A model generated the notes under the pieces. The model was not told the DNA's origin and did no database searches. It saw only the letters and a program-made list of their open reading frames with translations. Positions 27,801-42,800 of a stretch of DNA of 64,000 bases are shown here, in pieces. Source of the DNA: Urechis unicinctus (Eukaryota > Annelida > Polychaeta > Xenopneusta > Urechidae); the NCBI GenBank assembly GCA_034190875.2, contig CM067354.1, positions 37,825,646 to 37,889,645 of the forward strand. Reading direction: 5' to 3'. The position numbers and the translations under genes are program-made. Positions within the stretch are counted from its first letter, which is position 1. Every line of letters starts with the position of its first letter.

Positions 27801-30800
27801 CAACGACCCCAGGGCATTGTTGGGAGGTCAGCAAGTGATCGTGGAAGAGAGAGATCAGTTTTCTGTGGAGCTCATCATTGAACGAGCAGGTTTGTTGCTC
27901 ACCATGTAGATTGTTAATTCTCAAAGTGTCTGTTATGGTCAAATTCGGTCTTAATTCAAGGCAACCTCATCTCTCAGGTATGTAATGATTGCTTGTAACA
28001 GGAGGGGGTATAGGCGAGGTGTCTGTGAGGTGGGATGTTGACCTGTCCAGAACCAACGCGTCACAGGGAGCTGATTTCATTGCTGATGGTGCCACTGTTG
28101 TGTTCCAGCCTGGAGACAGACAGCATAGTGAGTAGCAAGCTGACCCAGATCTATACACTCACTACCTTTCTTACATGATATCTCACATGACAAAGATGCT
28201 ACAGTGCACTTTTTAATTGACTTGCAGTTGTGAAAATCAGGGTTGCAAGACGAATAATTCATGCACCAAGTGATGGTAACGCTCCATGGTGGCGGTCCCT
28301 CTGTATCATAGTCAACTTACCCCAGTACATTCCATATTGGATACAGAGAATTAGACATTAAATTAGTGCCCGTCTATGTATTCTCCCTACTCTCTCTGGG
28401 TCATTTTGGTATTGTATGGGGATTTAGAGATAATGTAGTTGTATAAAGAGTAAGAATCATTAAAATTGTGAATTGTTTGCATTTGAGCTTTAATCAACAG
28501 AAGCATTATCTTAGAAAAGCAAAGAGTTTCTGGTCATGTTTATGTTTATCTTAATTACATGCATACTTGATCATTTATATGTTAACTTGTGGGTTAAAAA
28601 GACAGCTTGCACATTGGTACATATTTGTTGCCACATGACCTCTACCACCCAAACCAACCCCACTGTTACTTCTTAACCTGCACCTATGTGCTCTTCTCAT
28701 TTGTCTGTTTATCACCCACATACTATCATTGAAACATTATGATAGTGTGTGGGTGATAAGCAGACACTCTCTGACCATATCAGATACTCTCCTCATCATC
28801 TCACTGTGGCACCCCCCCCCCCTTAATATTAACTTCTAGAACCATTGTTATTCACTCTTTGAGCCATCATCTCCCTCTGTTATTACCTCCTTTGAACCAT
28901 CACCTCCCTCTGTTATTTACTCCTTGAGCCATTATCTCCCTCTGTTATTTACTCCTTGAGCCATCATCTTCCTCTGTTATTTACTCCTTGAGCCATCACC
29001 TTCCTCTGTTATTTACTCCTTGAGCCATTTCCTCCCTCTGTTATTTACTCCTTGAGGCATCATCTCCCTCTGTTATTTACTCCTTGAGGCATCATCTCCC
29101 TCTGTTATTTACTCCTTGAGCCATCAGCTCCCTCTGTTATTTACGCCTTGAGGCACCACCTTCCTCTCTTAATTTCTCCTTGAGCCATCACCTTCCTCTG
29201 TTATTTACTCCTTGAGCCATCATCTCCTCTGTTATTTACTCCTTGAGCCATCATCTCCTCTGTTATTTACTCCTTGAGGCATCACCTTCCTCTGTTATTT
29301 ACTCCTTGAGCCATCATCTCCTCTGTTATTTACTCCTTTGGCCATCATCTCCCTCTGTTTTTTACTCCTTGAGCCATCATCTCAGTCTGTTATTAACTCC
29401 TTGAGCCATCACCTCAGTCTGTTATTTACTCCTTGAGCCATCACATCAGTCTGTTATTTACTCCTTGAGCCATTACCTCCCTCTGTTATTTACTCCTTTG
29501 GCCATCATCTCCCTCTGTTTTTTACTCCTTGAGCCATCATCTCAGTCTGTTATTAACTCCTTGAGCCATCACCTCAGTCTGTTATTTACTCCTTGAGCCA
29601 TCACATCAGTCTGTTATTTACTCCTTGAGCCATTACCTCCCTCTGTTATTTACTCATTGAGCCATCACCTCCCTATGTTATTTACTCCTTTGGCCATCAT
29701 CTACCTCTGTTATTTCCTCCTTGAGCCATCATCTCCCTCTGTTATTTCCTCCTTGAGCTATCACATCCCTCTTTTTTTTACCTCCTTGAGCCATCATCTC
29801 CCTCTGTTATTTCCTCCTTGAGCTATCACATCCCTCTTTTTTTACCTCCTTGAGCCATCATCTCCCTCTGTTATTTCCTGCTTGAGCCATCACCTTCCTC
29901 TGTTATTTACTCCTTGAGGCATCACCTCCCTCTGTTATTTACTCCTTTGGCCATCATCTCCCTCTGTTTTTTACTCCTTGAGCCATCACCTCAGTCTGTT
30001 ATTTACTCCTTGAGCCATCACCTCAGTCTGTTATTTACTCCTTGAGCCATCACCTCAGTCTGTTATTGACTCCTTGAGCCATCACCTCCCTCTGTTATTT
30101 ACTCCTTGAGCCATCACCTCAGTCTGTTATTTACTCCTTGAGCCATCAGCTCAGTCTGTTATTTACTCCTTGAGCCATCATCTCCCTCCCTTATGGCATG
30201 GGAAGTAGGTGAACTGTTTGAGCCATGTTTTGTGTCCAGACATTATCTCTTCACTTAATGGCATGATTTGACAGAAATAATCTGGTTAATCTGTGAACAA
30301 TAACCAAATTATAACATATATCTTGCAACTTACTTTAGATTTGCATACACATTTAATCCACGTTGAACTGTGATTGGTTGCGCCTGCAGCTCTTACCATT
30401 GGTGTGGAGGATGACAATGTGCCTGAAAATGACGAGATCATTTTGGTTGAACTGATGGACCCTCAAGGAGGCGCTGTTCTGGGATCACAGAGTACTGTTT
30501 CCATGGTGATTGCTGCAAATGATTATGTTGCCGGTCTCTTAAGCTTCCAGAAGAAATCACTACTGGTTCCAAGAGGTCAGTGGCAGCATGATGTCTGCTC
30601 AGATAAAGTCCTATCTCTATAGTAATTGAGTATTTGGGCTCATGGTATGCACCTACATTTTGTACAGGTTGGATCTTGTGTTGTGTGTTGCAGGTGGTAG
30701 TGACCCACTGGGTATAGTGGTTCGCAGATCTCAGCCGGCTCTGGGACAGGTGACTACCAGCTGGAATATCACAGCTGTCAACAGCATCCCTGCAGCTGAC

Positions 30801-33800
30801 AAGTTTTTAGTGACTTCAGGAAACCTGTTTTTTGCCCAGGTATCCCTAACGATTCCTTTTGTCCACACCTGTGATAATGATGTACAGATGGATGAATGTT
30901 TATGTGTTTTGTTGGGCTGTTAAATTCAGGGTGAGGTGGAGAAGACCATAGTCATCCCCATCATTGTTGACAACGCTCCTCAGCTCCACCAAGAATACCG
31001 GGTGTACATGATGAATGTACGCACAGCGGGGGTGCGCTCTACTGGCGGAGCAGCTGTTGACCCAGATAACTCGGTGGTCGTGGTAACGCTGTCCGGTGGG
31101 AACGAGCCACATGGCGTGTTCAGCTTCACTCCCACAAGCCTAGAGAAACAAGTCCCAGAGGAGAACGCGCAGGTGGAGCTGGCTGTCATCAGGAACTTTG
31201 GTGCCATTGGTGAGATAATTGCATAGATTATAAATAAAATAAATACAAATACTTTAAGAAAGTGTTAAAAATACATCCGTTTTTGAACATTAAAAATTGA
31301 AATTTCATCTCGATGCATTATTGATATGTGAAATTCAAGCTGTCTAGAACCGTAAATCACCCCTAATAACCTTATGTATTTGTATTATCACCCAGCTCTC
31401 ACTGTCATCTTCCAGGTGCTGTAAGACTTCACTTTGACATCAAAGTTGGGTCATTGAACCCTTTGACGGAGACCAGAGTGCTAGCCTACCCTGAGCAGGA
31501 CTTTCACGGAGTTGTGGGTGGCAGCATCACGCTGAACAATGGGGAGAGCTCAGGTGTGATTACCGTACAGGTTAACGATGATGACACACCTGAAGTGGAT
31601 GAGGTGTTTATTGTTAACCTGACAAGAGTGGAGCTTGTGGATTCAAGTTCCAGTTCATTTCAACCAAGACTTGGTATGTCACTTCACCTGTGTCTACAAA
31701 ATTCATGGACTGATAAATTCCTGATTCCATCAGTGATATTAAAATGTTGCAGGGTTAATGGATGCTGAATGTTGTCCTTTAAACTCTGTGTGATAGCATC
31801 AACTTATACCCTGGCTGAGGTGGTGATTGGTGCTAATGATGGGACACAGGGCGCTGTCAGCTTCTCTCCCCAGACTGACGGGTAAGCATACTGACCTGTT
31901 TGTCTTGGCCGTTGAAGTAGATGAGGGAACAATGTGATGCTGTAATGTTGCCATTGTGTCCCATGTGATAGACAGGATCATTAATGATTGATTGTTAGGA
32001 TCATGAATGATTGTATTCTATGATATTAAATCATTGTGTTCCAACATCTTAAGATTGTTTGATTCGATCATTAATGATTGATTGTTAGGATCATGATTGT
32101 TAGATAAGTATCATGACTGATAGGTTTACATAAAGGATCAATTCAAGCTGTAACTTGTGTATTCAGCCTCCGAATCCAGGAAGGAGCCACAGATGTCACC
32201 GTGACCGTTCAACGTACACAGGGCACCTTTGGCCGTGTAGCCGTCCTGTGCTTTGCTCAGTCACCACCAGGTGGAGCTGCTGCTGGAGAGGATTTCATCT
32301 TTGAACATAGGGTAACTTCTTTACACTTCTTCTGTTCAATTATTGCATTTGGCCTATGAAATCAGATTAACATGTAGACTTTCCCTGCTGGTCAAATCAC
32401 AATGTCTACTTTAATGTGTACCAGACTCTGGTGTTTGGTGCGGGGATTGCGGAGCTCTCAGTGACTATACAGATTCTAGAGGACAATGTACCTGAGCCGG
32501 ATGAAGCCTTTGAACTCATCTTAGCCAGCCCTACTAATGGACTTACACTAGGCACTCCCTACAGAAGTACACTGCCTTAGTTCCCATCATCTTGCAATGT
32601 TATTGAATCGTAGTTGACTCACAGTCCATTAGTATCTTTCCTATGTGATACATGCAATGTGTACTTCCTTGCCCCGTGCAGTCAGCCTGTCTATCCTGGC
32701 CAGTGACCAGGCAAGCGGAGTCATCAGCTTTGATTCAGACACCAATGTGACAATCCATGAGCCAAGTAGCCTGGACCCCTCTGGCGGTAGCACAGTGGCC
32801 AGGCTGCGTGTGGAGCGAGGACCAGGGGTGTATGGGCTTGTCTCATTGCCGTACCAGGTGAGGCGGGAGACTGGGGCAGAACCTGGCGATGACATACAGC
32901 CAGTCAGTGGCATCGTCACCTTCCAGGACAGACAGGTGAGTCATACTTATCAGTGATGAATGTTTCTCTACAACTACAACATTCACTTCCATTTATAGGC
33001 GTTCAATAAGTTGTATGATGCCTGGTTGAACATCACAATGTTGAGGCTGTCTCTGTTTTGTGCTTGTTAAGGCTACGACCACAATTGAGTTGTCTGCAGT
33101 AGACGATGATCTGCCGGAGGAAGCGGAGGTGTTCATCGTGGTGCTTGGAGCACCACAGAATGGAGCTCTGCTGGGGGTCATCACCCAAAGAGTTGTGGTG
33201 ATCGAAAGAAACGATGCTCCATATGGTCTGCTGCAGATCTACCCGCATAGCACTCGGTAGTTTTAGCGTGTTTCTACGGTTTAATGAATATAGAACAACA
33301 GGTTTAATTAGAGTGTTCCCAGACCTTCTATTTAGATATTGCATTTCAAGTAGACAATCATCTACTGGCAATATAACACTTTAATCTCTATTCTTATGTT
33401 AATATGCTTACTGTGCATCAGAAACAGCAGCGTGTCGGTGGATGAGGATGCTGGCATTGTATACCTGGATGTGGTACGGAGTCAGGGGTCTCAGGACTGG
33501 GTCAGTGTGGACCTTGTTACTCGCCCAGACACAGCTATAGCTCGGACAGGACCCAACTTCTACCTGTCCTCAGTTCAACAGGTACGCTGTCCAGGCTTTA
33601 GTCATTAAAAGGCCTTTGTTTGGTATGTGATGAAAGAATGAAATATTGTACTTTTTGTGGGCCAGTCTCTTCAATAATGTACTTTATAAAAAATGCCATG
33701 GGTATATCACTATTGGAGTATCTAATGATAACAGCATGAACCTCTCCCTCTTGCAGTTTGACAATACAGTTGCCAGCCGTTGGTACAGTTTTGAGGCCCA

Positions 33801-36800
33801 TGGCTTTACCTATGTGGTGTTACTTAACAAGCGTTGGACAGGAGAACTTGTGTCGACAGTGGGCAGTGATGGGTCTGTCCATGAAGATGTCATTGGCAGC
33901 ACAACGCCCTCTATGCTGTATCGCTGGCAGGGACAACTTCTACCTGTCCAGGTAACAAATGTTTTGATTGATCACAACAGGCATTGGCCCAAGAATTGGG
34001 TTTTTCCAGTAATGTATGCCTCTGGTTCAGGAACTCTGTTCATGTTAATTATTGCCAGGGAAAGTGGGTTCAATTAATTAATCATTTATATGAGGGGCAT
34101 CTACCTGACCAGTTAAGTACCTAGTCAATAATATGAGTGGCATCTACCTGACCAGGTAGGTACTTAGTCATTGATATGAGGGGCATATACCTGACCAGGT
34201 AACTACCTAGTCAGTAATATGAAGGCATCTAGCTGACCGCCTCATCAATACCAGCCACTCATTTGGCTTTAATACATTTATAGGACTCAAAGTAATGGCT
34301 CATTACCTCTGATGGACCCCTCCCATCACCCGCACGTGCTGTTTGTTTCAGAGTATAGAGACAGATGGAGCTAGTGATGCAGTGTCATTTGTCATTGATG
34401 GGCAGACATACCTGTCCGTCAGTAATGCAGGTGGCGCTACTCGACGTGGCACACGTTCCCGTGTCTACCGAGTGGCACTTTATGGCAGACTTACTGTAGT
34501 CAGTAGATTACCCTGTCTTCATTTGATAATTTATTAATTGAAGATTGCTGAAATAACTGTTGTTATGAGCCATATCATCTGCCTCATGGCACTATCACAC
34601 ACATTCATGACAGGCTGAAATGTTGATTTGAGTATCTGCCCCCACATATCTAATCAAAGTTACTGATGATAGGTCATTTTTATTGAGTTATGTTGCCATG
34701 GTTTTAGATACAAGACCTGGCTACAGAAGGGGCTAGTGGTGTGGAATATTTCTATCACAACCAGCGTCATTTCCTCCTCATAACTCACTCTGTCAATGAC
34801 CTTCTGGTTACGAGTCTCAACTCGGGTGTGTACATATGGGAGGATGTCAACACCAAGTTCAGCAGCAGACCTAGTCAGTATTTATCTACTAGTGGGGCCT
34901 CTGCTGTCATCACTATGAAGATTGTAGATCTGACACTGGTGGCCATGGCTAATAACTACAATTCCGGAAGCAGGTCATATGAAGTCAAGTAAGTACGAGG
35001 TCATGTGAGGTCATGTATATATGAGGTCATGTGATGTCAATTATGAGGGTATATATTGTCAAGTACAAATTGGGTCATGTATGATGAAAAAGTAATTAAG
35101 TAATATGAAGTCAATTGAATTCAAGATCAAATGTAACCAAGGAAAATTTGCTCCTGTGGTTTATGTTGGAAGGAAGTTGCCAACAAGTCATTTTGAGTCA
35201 TAAATTTAGATCAACAATCAGTATCCATTTATATTTGAAATTGCATGACTACAAAACTGTCTTATCTTTATAAACATATCCATCCAAATGATCTAAATGT
35301 ATATGGGGCACCTGTTCCAGATCTGTCCTGTACAAGATGGACGTTAACAACCAGCTCACTATTCACCAGCAACTGGACACACAGGGAGCTGTCACCATGG
35401 CAACATTCACAGTTGACTCGGTGACCTATTTGGTGATTGGCAACAGACAGGACAACTCTGGCAGCACACAACAAATGTGCCGTGTGTATGGCTGGAACCT
35501 GGTCAATCAGCTGTTTGAGACTGTCCAGGAGATCCCTGTCCACTATGTCAACAATATTAACACCTTCACAATGGGGAATGGCATAGGTAGGTAACATTGT
35601 AAAGAGGTTGGTTGTGTTTGATGTTATTGCAACATTTGCAATCAGAAACTAAATTAGGTTACATTTTGCCATAAGTTGATTGATACAACTCGTCAGTACT
35701 GTTTTTTTGTGGAGAATTTTTGTCATAACATTTAACACCTATACTATCCTGATAAACAATCTTGCTAAACGTCGCTGGTAGCTGATGCTATTATTAGTGC
35801 CTGACTTTGTAAGCCATGTTGTTTTCAGTTCACCTTGTAATCTCCAATCAAGAACAGCCAACATCAATCTATATTTGGGACACCAGTGTTGGCCAGTTCA
35901 ATAGGGTTTGGTCAGGCCCACCTTCAGTTGACCTTTACCCTATAGTGATTTCACAGAGGTCAAGTGAGCTGACTTTGATGGTGGAGGCACCACTGTTAAA
36001 CACATCTGTTATTAATTGCCCTGTTCTTCAAGTGAACAGACTGGATGTGGCCAACTCAGATGTTGTTCCCAGGTGACGTACTGTATTATGTCAACTGACT
36101 ATTTAGCAGCCGTTGTTTTGAGGGCAAAACTAGTTGAAATAATTTCAGATATATCATCCTGATTAGATAATTAATGGTGAATGAAGCTTAGATAAACTGG
36201 TTGGTAGCATACTCTTGTACTATACTAAGTTAAAGTTCCTGCTAACAATTTGTATGACTGAGTCTCTAGCTTATTTGCAGCTGAAGTGTATTTCTGCTGT
36301 AGGATGGTTACGCTTCACTTTGCTCCGGGTGAGACATTACTCTCACCTTCTGTCTACATAATTGATGATGACCTGCCAGAAACAACGGAATCATTTAGGG
36401 TTGCATTGACTGAGCCGCGGGGAGGGGCGGAGCTAGGTGCTAGTCGTGAGCTGGAAGTGAACATCCTCTCCAACGATGATGGTCACGGCAGGATAGAGTT
36501 TGCCGAGGTCAGATATGAGCTGTCACCTTCATATGAACTTGACATTCATATTATGTATTTAATAGATATTCTGTCACTAAATCAACTCACTTATAATACA
36601 GGATCTAAGGATATTATTGTATTTGTGTGTATATCAGGACTCGCTGGAGTTGTACAAGGAGGAGGTGTCAGGTCAGGAGAATGTGGTTCAGCTGAACGTG
36701 GTACGAGAGGCGGGGACCAGTGGACGTGTGTCAGTCAGATGGAGGGCTACTGGGGTGCTGCAGCCCGTCACTGATATAGGGCCCGTCACAGGCACTGTGA

Positions 36801-39800
36801 GTACTGGGCTATATCAATGGTACAAGCACTGTGAGTACTGGGCCGTATCAATAGCAGAGGCACTGGGCTATATCAATGGCACATGTACTGAGTGCAGGGT
36901 TATATCAATGGTACAGGTACAGAGTACTGGGCTATATCAATGGTACAGGCACTTGAGTTATACTGTAATGTTTACCTCTCTAAATGTCTCTGTTCTGCAT
37001 CATGTGTGAGCAGGTAGAGTTTGCTGATGGTCAGTCCGTGGCTACCATCAGTATCACCATCATGGATGACTCTCTGCCTGAAGGAGATGAAACCACCCTT
37101 ATCTCACTGGTAGAGGTGCTGCAAACTGGCACCAGTCTACCTGGCAGAGGGGCTGTTATAGGTGAGTTACACAATCACGAGGAAGAGATCAAGCCAATGT
37201 TGAATCCTACTGATAACCCTGCTCCCTTGCAATTATGTGGTGACATGTGGGTGTGTTCAACATTTGTGTTTTCTTGTTGATTGTTCTCCACTATTCTGTA
37301 TCATTTGTTTCCAGGAGCGCGAAGCACAGCTCGGCTGACTGTACTCGCCAATGACTCCCCCCATGGTGTAGTGTTATGGGAACAGACAAGTTATACAACC
37401 AGTGAACCTGAGGGCAGTGATTCCAATGTGGCACTTAATATCGTCCGGCGACAAGGCGGCTTGGGCCATATACGAGTCACTTACACGTAAGTCATCATTT
37501 GCACTGCTTTCATGCATATTGCTTACTGCAATCACTACACAGCTAGGGATGGAGATACAAAGCACACAGATGATTGATCTGAACTCAATCAAATGATAGC
37601 TATCTGACAACAGCCTTTATATTGTCTAGTAGAGAATTATGCATCATCTAGTCAAGGTTGATATTTCCTGCTAATTATTTTGCCGTATTTTGTACATCAT
37701 GAACTGTGACTCGTCTGCAACTAAATCAACCCTATTCTAGCGCCACCTACTGTTTGTGTGATAGTACATCACGAGCATGGAGTGTTCCTGCAGACTCACA
37801 GGCCGTTTCAGGGCAGGACTACCTGGCCCTCGAGGGAACCGTTGACATGCTTGATAGCGTTTATACTGCCTCTGTGCTCATACCGGTACTACAGGTAATC
37901 ACTCATTAACTCTACCTCAGGTGATCAGTAATTACTTTACTTCAGGAAATAATTGATTAACAATATTACTCTGATGATCACTGATTGTCTACACTCCAGG
38001 TTATCACTGCTGATCCCAACCTCTAATGATCAAAACTCCCAAGTAATCACTAATCAACATCACCCAGTAATCTCTGATTTACAATACCAGTTAATTGCTA
38101 ATTAACAACACCATGTAATAACTAATTGACAACATCAGGTATTCTCTGATTTACTGAACTGAAATTTTTCAAATAAAGTCAGTATACTAATTTACTTGAT
38201 ATCGACATATTCACTAAGAATAAAGCAGCTACTCCGCTTATTATAAGTTACCCGTGATAACGGATAGTCACCTTAAACTCTTGCATCTGCATACGTCAGC
38301 TTATGGTTGGTATATTGATGTCATGTAATCCTGCCTGGAATGAGGCAATATAGGAAGCTCACTCTGCACCCTGTCTGTATGTAGGACACTACACCAGAGG
38401 TCAATGAGGTGTTCTGGGTGAACCTGACCTCAGTACAGCTGGTGTCTGGCAGTGCAGTGCAGGGGGCACAGCCCAGTGTGCGTCGTCCCGGCAACGTTGC
38501 ATCTGTAACCATACTGGAGAATGATGATGCTCAAGGGGTCATCCAGTTCAGCGTCAATAGGGTGGGTGTGATTTGCTGTGAAGATGTACACCCAGCTGGG
38601 ATTAATGCATATGTTACTGCATGCAAAACAATTCAACAGTCTCCTGTATTTCTGTTAATTGTAATTTCATGGTAGTTGCTTTGCTGTGGTTATAAACTAA
38701 CGTCATCTTTTGAGGATCGGTATAATGTTCTCACCTACGATGTTTGGTTATCAATTCCAGTATAACCATTATGACTTGTATATTTTCAGAACCAGTATAA
38801 TCGTTATGACGTATACGAAGGCATTGGAATGTTTCAACTCGTAGTGGAACGAACACTGGGCAGTTTCTCAGCAGCTGAGGTTTCCTGGCAGGCACTTCCT
38901 CGTGAGGCAGACACAGATGACTTCCAGCCCTCTGGTGGCCGCGTTCTGCTTGCTGGGGGGCAAACCCGTGGCGTCATCGAGATAAGTGTCGTCGACGACG
39001 CTATCCCAGAGAACCTCGAGACGTTTGACGTGCAGCTGATGCGTGTCACGTCGGGCAGCGCCAGTATCGGGTCAGACCGTTCTGTCATGGTTGGCATTAT
39101 CAGGAATGACTTGCCCAACGGAGTCTTCTCCTTCCTCGAAACACTGGTGGGTATCAGTTGTTGGAAATGGTTGATTTTTTGGTGAAAACTATGATGGATT
39201 CAAACAAACACAACAATGTCTGTATGATTGATCTATTTACTGCACTCGTTGCAGGGACAGAGAGAGGTATGAATTTATTGTATCGTCATTTTGATGTTTA
39301 AAGTTCTTTTATTGATATTATTATATTAGCCCCAAATCTATCCCATCACATAATGCATTCAATGACATTATACTCACAATCCACCGGCCCTATGCTACTA
39401 TGCCTTTAATTTAAGTTGTTAAGCTGGATGTATTGTTGTTAAATGTTGTTTGTCAACTGCTAAGCAAACCACTTGATGTGCACTGTGTGATAACTGAATT
39501 ATTGACTGTAATTCCGATCTACACCTTGAAATATCAAATGCGCATGACTTATTGTTAGATCTATGCATTACATACAAATTACATACATCCCACTGAATCC
39601 TTCTTTGTTTGGCTTTGTATGTGTTCCATTTCAAACTCTTTGAATGTGAAAAATAAGAAACATGGGAAGTTATTCATTTATCTGTATGACTGTTGTTTTA
39701 ATACAATAACCCATTATGCAACTGATGATCAGAAATCCGTACGGGAATCCCAGTTTGCCGAAGATCCAGCCGGAAGAGTTCATTTTGACATCGTCCGACA

Positions 39801-42800
39801 ACAAGGATCCGATGGGGATGTCAATATCCACTGGTCTCTAGAACCTCGAGCTGTCAGTGACTTCTTTCCTCCACTCTCTGGAGTGGTTTTCTTCAAATCC
39901 GTAAGTGGTGTTTGATCAATGTTTTGAAATTGACATTTGTACTTATTTTATTGACAACCACAGCTTGTATTTTTGTCATTCTATTGATCTTGACAGGGTG
40001 AAACGAGACAAACCATCAGCCTTCAAACCAAACCAGATGACATTTTAGAAGGAAACGAGGAATTCACCTTATCTCTTGTATCAGCCGATAATAATGGCAT
40101 CATTGCACATGATGAAGCTGCTACAGCAACAGTGATCATCCTAGCTGACCCCGGGGCTAGCGGGTCATTGCCATAGCTTCCTCACACAGACATGTTTATG
40201 TAGGGGAGCCTAGTGATGGTTATGATGGCAGTGTTGAAGTGCAACTGACGCGCACATCTGGGCTGTTTGGGGAAGTGTCCATTTCATGGCAGATTGTACC
40301 ACGTGTTTTGTCTGCCTTCACACAGTATCAAGGACTTGTTACATTTGTCGATCAACAAGGCACAGCTAGTATCATATTACAGGTAAGTTTCCCATGCAGC
40401 AATGGCTTTTCCTTGACCATTATGTAAGAGAAGCATTTGATCCATTCATATGTATTCTCTGGCTGCTAGGCCGTGGATGACAGTGACCCTGAGCCTCGAC
40501 GAATGTTCACGCTGGAGATTTCGCCGCCTACAGGGGGCGCCACCCTGGATACTTCGGCTAGAACAGCACAGATCACAGTAGTGGCAAGTGACTACCCACA
40601 TGGCCTATTTGAGTTCATGCACCCCTCTCTCATCACAGTGGCAGAGGATTCCGGTCAGGTAAACTTACACGATGGATAAAGCTAATAAATAGACGTATGT
40701 TGGCGCGTTCAATAGGATACACATACCAATAGCCTTACAACTTACCTCCGGCTCTAGTTTGTTTATTCCAAGTGTATTACTGCATGCTACCTGCTGGATA
40801 CTGTCTTGTTTGTGTAAGTTCATGTTCACTGTTGCACCAGGTTGCTGTGATGGTGACTCGTAGTGTGCCATCTGGGTCAGAGGGCCAGGTCAGGGTGTAT
40901 TACACCACATGGGACCACACTGCCTCATCTGTAGCTGGTAGCAGACAGGATTACCGACCGGCCTCTGGCTCTCTCATGTTCAATACAGGTGTCAGGAACA
41001 AAACTCTGACAGTCAGCATAATAAATGACGACTTTGCTGAGCCACCAGAATCATTCTTTGTTAACCTGACCAGAATTGAGCTTCTTTATCCATTGTAAGT
41101 TTCTGTGGTTATTCTCTCAATCATAGGTCATCAATGCCTTATTATTACATATCAATTTTTTTATCCAAATGGCTTTAAGTTCTTTATCTTTAGTATATTA
41201 TAACATTTATGTTCCAGGAACAACAATTACAGTCAAGTGAATGGCCTGCAGTTAGACATGGCTCCAAGTATAGGCCCCCTAAGCTCCAAACAGATAGTCA
41301 TAGACAGCAATGACAATGCTGAAGGCTTCATTCAGTTTGCTGGCACTGGTTTCACTGGTATGTGATCTAATCTTAAACTAATGCATCCGGTTATGTGAGC
41401 TCATACAGATGTCATTATTTAATAATGATGTGTAGTTATACAAACGGCTTGTGAAATAGGGCTCTGCCTGCAAGTCACATGTATACATCGTTCATGCTGT
41501 GTGTGTTTGAAGCATTTGAAGATGATGGTGTGGCACGCATACCCCTGGTACGAGGTCCGGGGGTTTATGGCGATGTCACAGTGAGTTACACAGCTACCGA
41601 CATCTCTGCCCAGGCTGGCCTTGATTACCTGGTGCCCCCTAGTGGTGAGATCACCATCATCAGTGGTGCCTCGACTGCCACTATCAACATCACCATAGTA
41701 GACGACAAACTGCGCGAGTTTGAGGAGCAGTTTGGTTTGACCTTAATGACCCCTACAGGTGCTTTTTCATGTGATTCCTGAACTTACTCATCCTATATCA
41801 GCTTTGCTTACCTGTAGATCTATGATGTGATAGACATATAACTTTATTATATTAAGCTTAGATTGACATGTAGCTTTGAGTGACATGAAGCTTTGATTGA
41901 CATGAAGCTTTGAGTGACATGAAGCTTTGATTGACATGAAGCTTTGATTAGCATGTAACTTTGATTGGCATGTAACTTTGAGTGCCATGCAACCTTGATT
42001 GGCATGTAACATTTACATGTATCTGATTAACATTTAACCTTGAATTTTGTATTGGTCTAAATGCAGTTTTGATTGAAACATTTAATTGGCATGTATTAGG
42101 GGGAGCCCAGCTAGGATCCAGGTTTGACCTGATTGTCACTATAGCCAAGTCAGACTTCCCCAATGGCAAGTTCATGTTTGAAGGGGCCAGCATGGTGAAG
42201 CTGGCCAACCCCGATCGCATGGTGTCATTCCCTGTAACGATCTCACGAACAGAGGGATTGCTGGGTAGACAGACGGTTAGTGTTCATGTCCTCATGTTGT
42301 CAACATTAGCTGAACTGATGCACAAATTAAAGATTCAAGAGACAATGAGACCCCAGGGTCAAGTTCTTTCTAATCATTACTCAGTCTCTGTCCCAATATG
42401 ACCCACATACATCACTGTCACTCTTGAAATGATGAAATTGAGTAGTGTTATTACTGTACACATATATATATATGTATATATTTTATATGTCAGCTCCAAT
42501 GGAGAATCATGGGTCCCAATAACCCCAACCAAATCTTACAAGAAACCAACGACATCTCAGTCTTCACTCCTGAGGGACGGGAGGTTACCAACGGCAACCT
42601 GATATGGACAGCAGATGAAGGCGGGAACAAGACGATATCAGTTAATATCAAGCCATATGTGACAGAGGAAATCGCAAAGACATTCCTCTTCATGATCTTT
42701 GATATAGCGGGCTTCCCGGCTACCACAGGCAGTGGTGAAGTGGGCCAGCAATCTCCCAACCTCACACTCATTGTTAGTGTGTCACATCTATATTCATTTT

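Noticed and set aside
28850-30190. CRISPR-like array of about 32-bp repeats
   Set aside because: Repeats are directly adjacent without spacers, in an animal intron; ordinary minisatellite.
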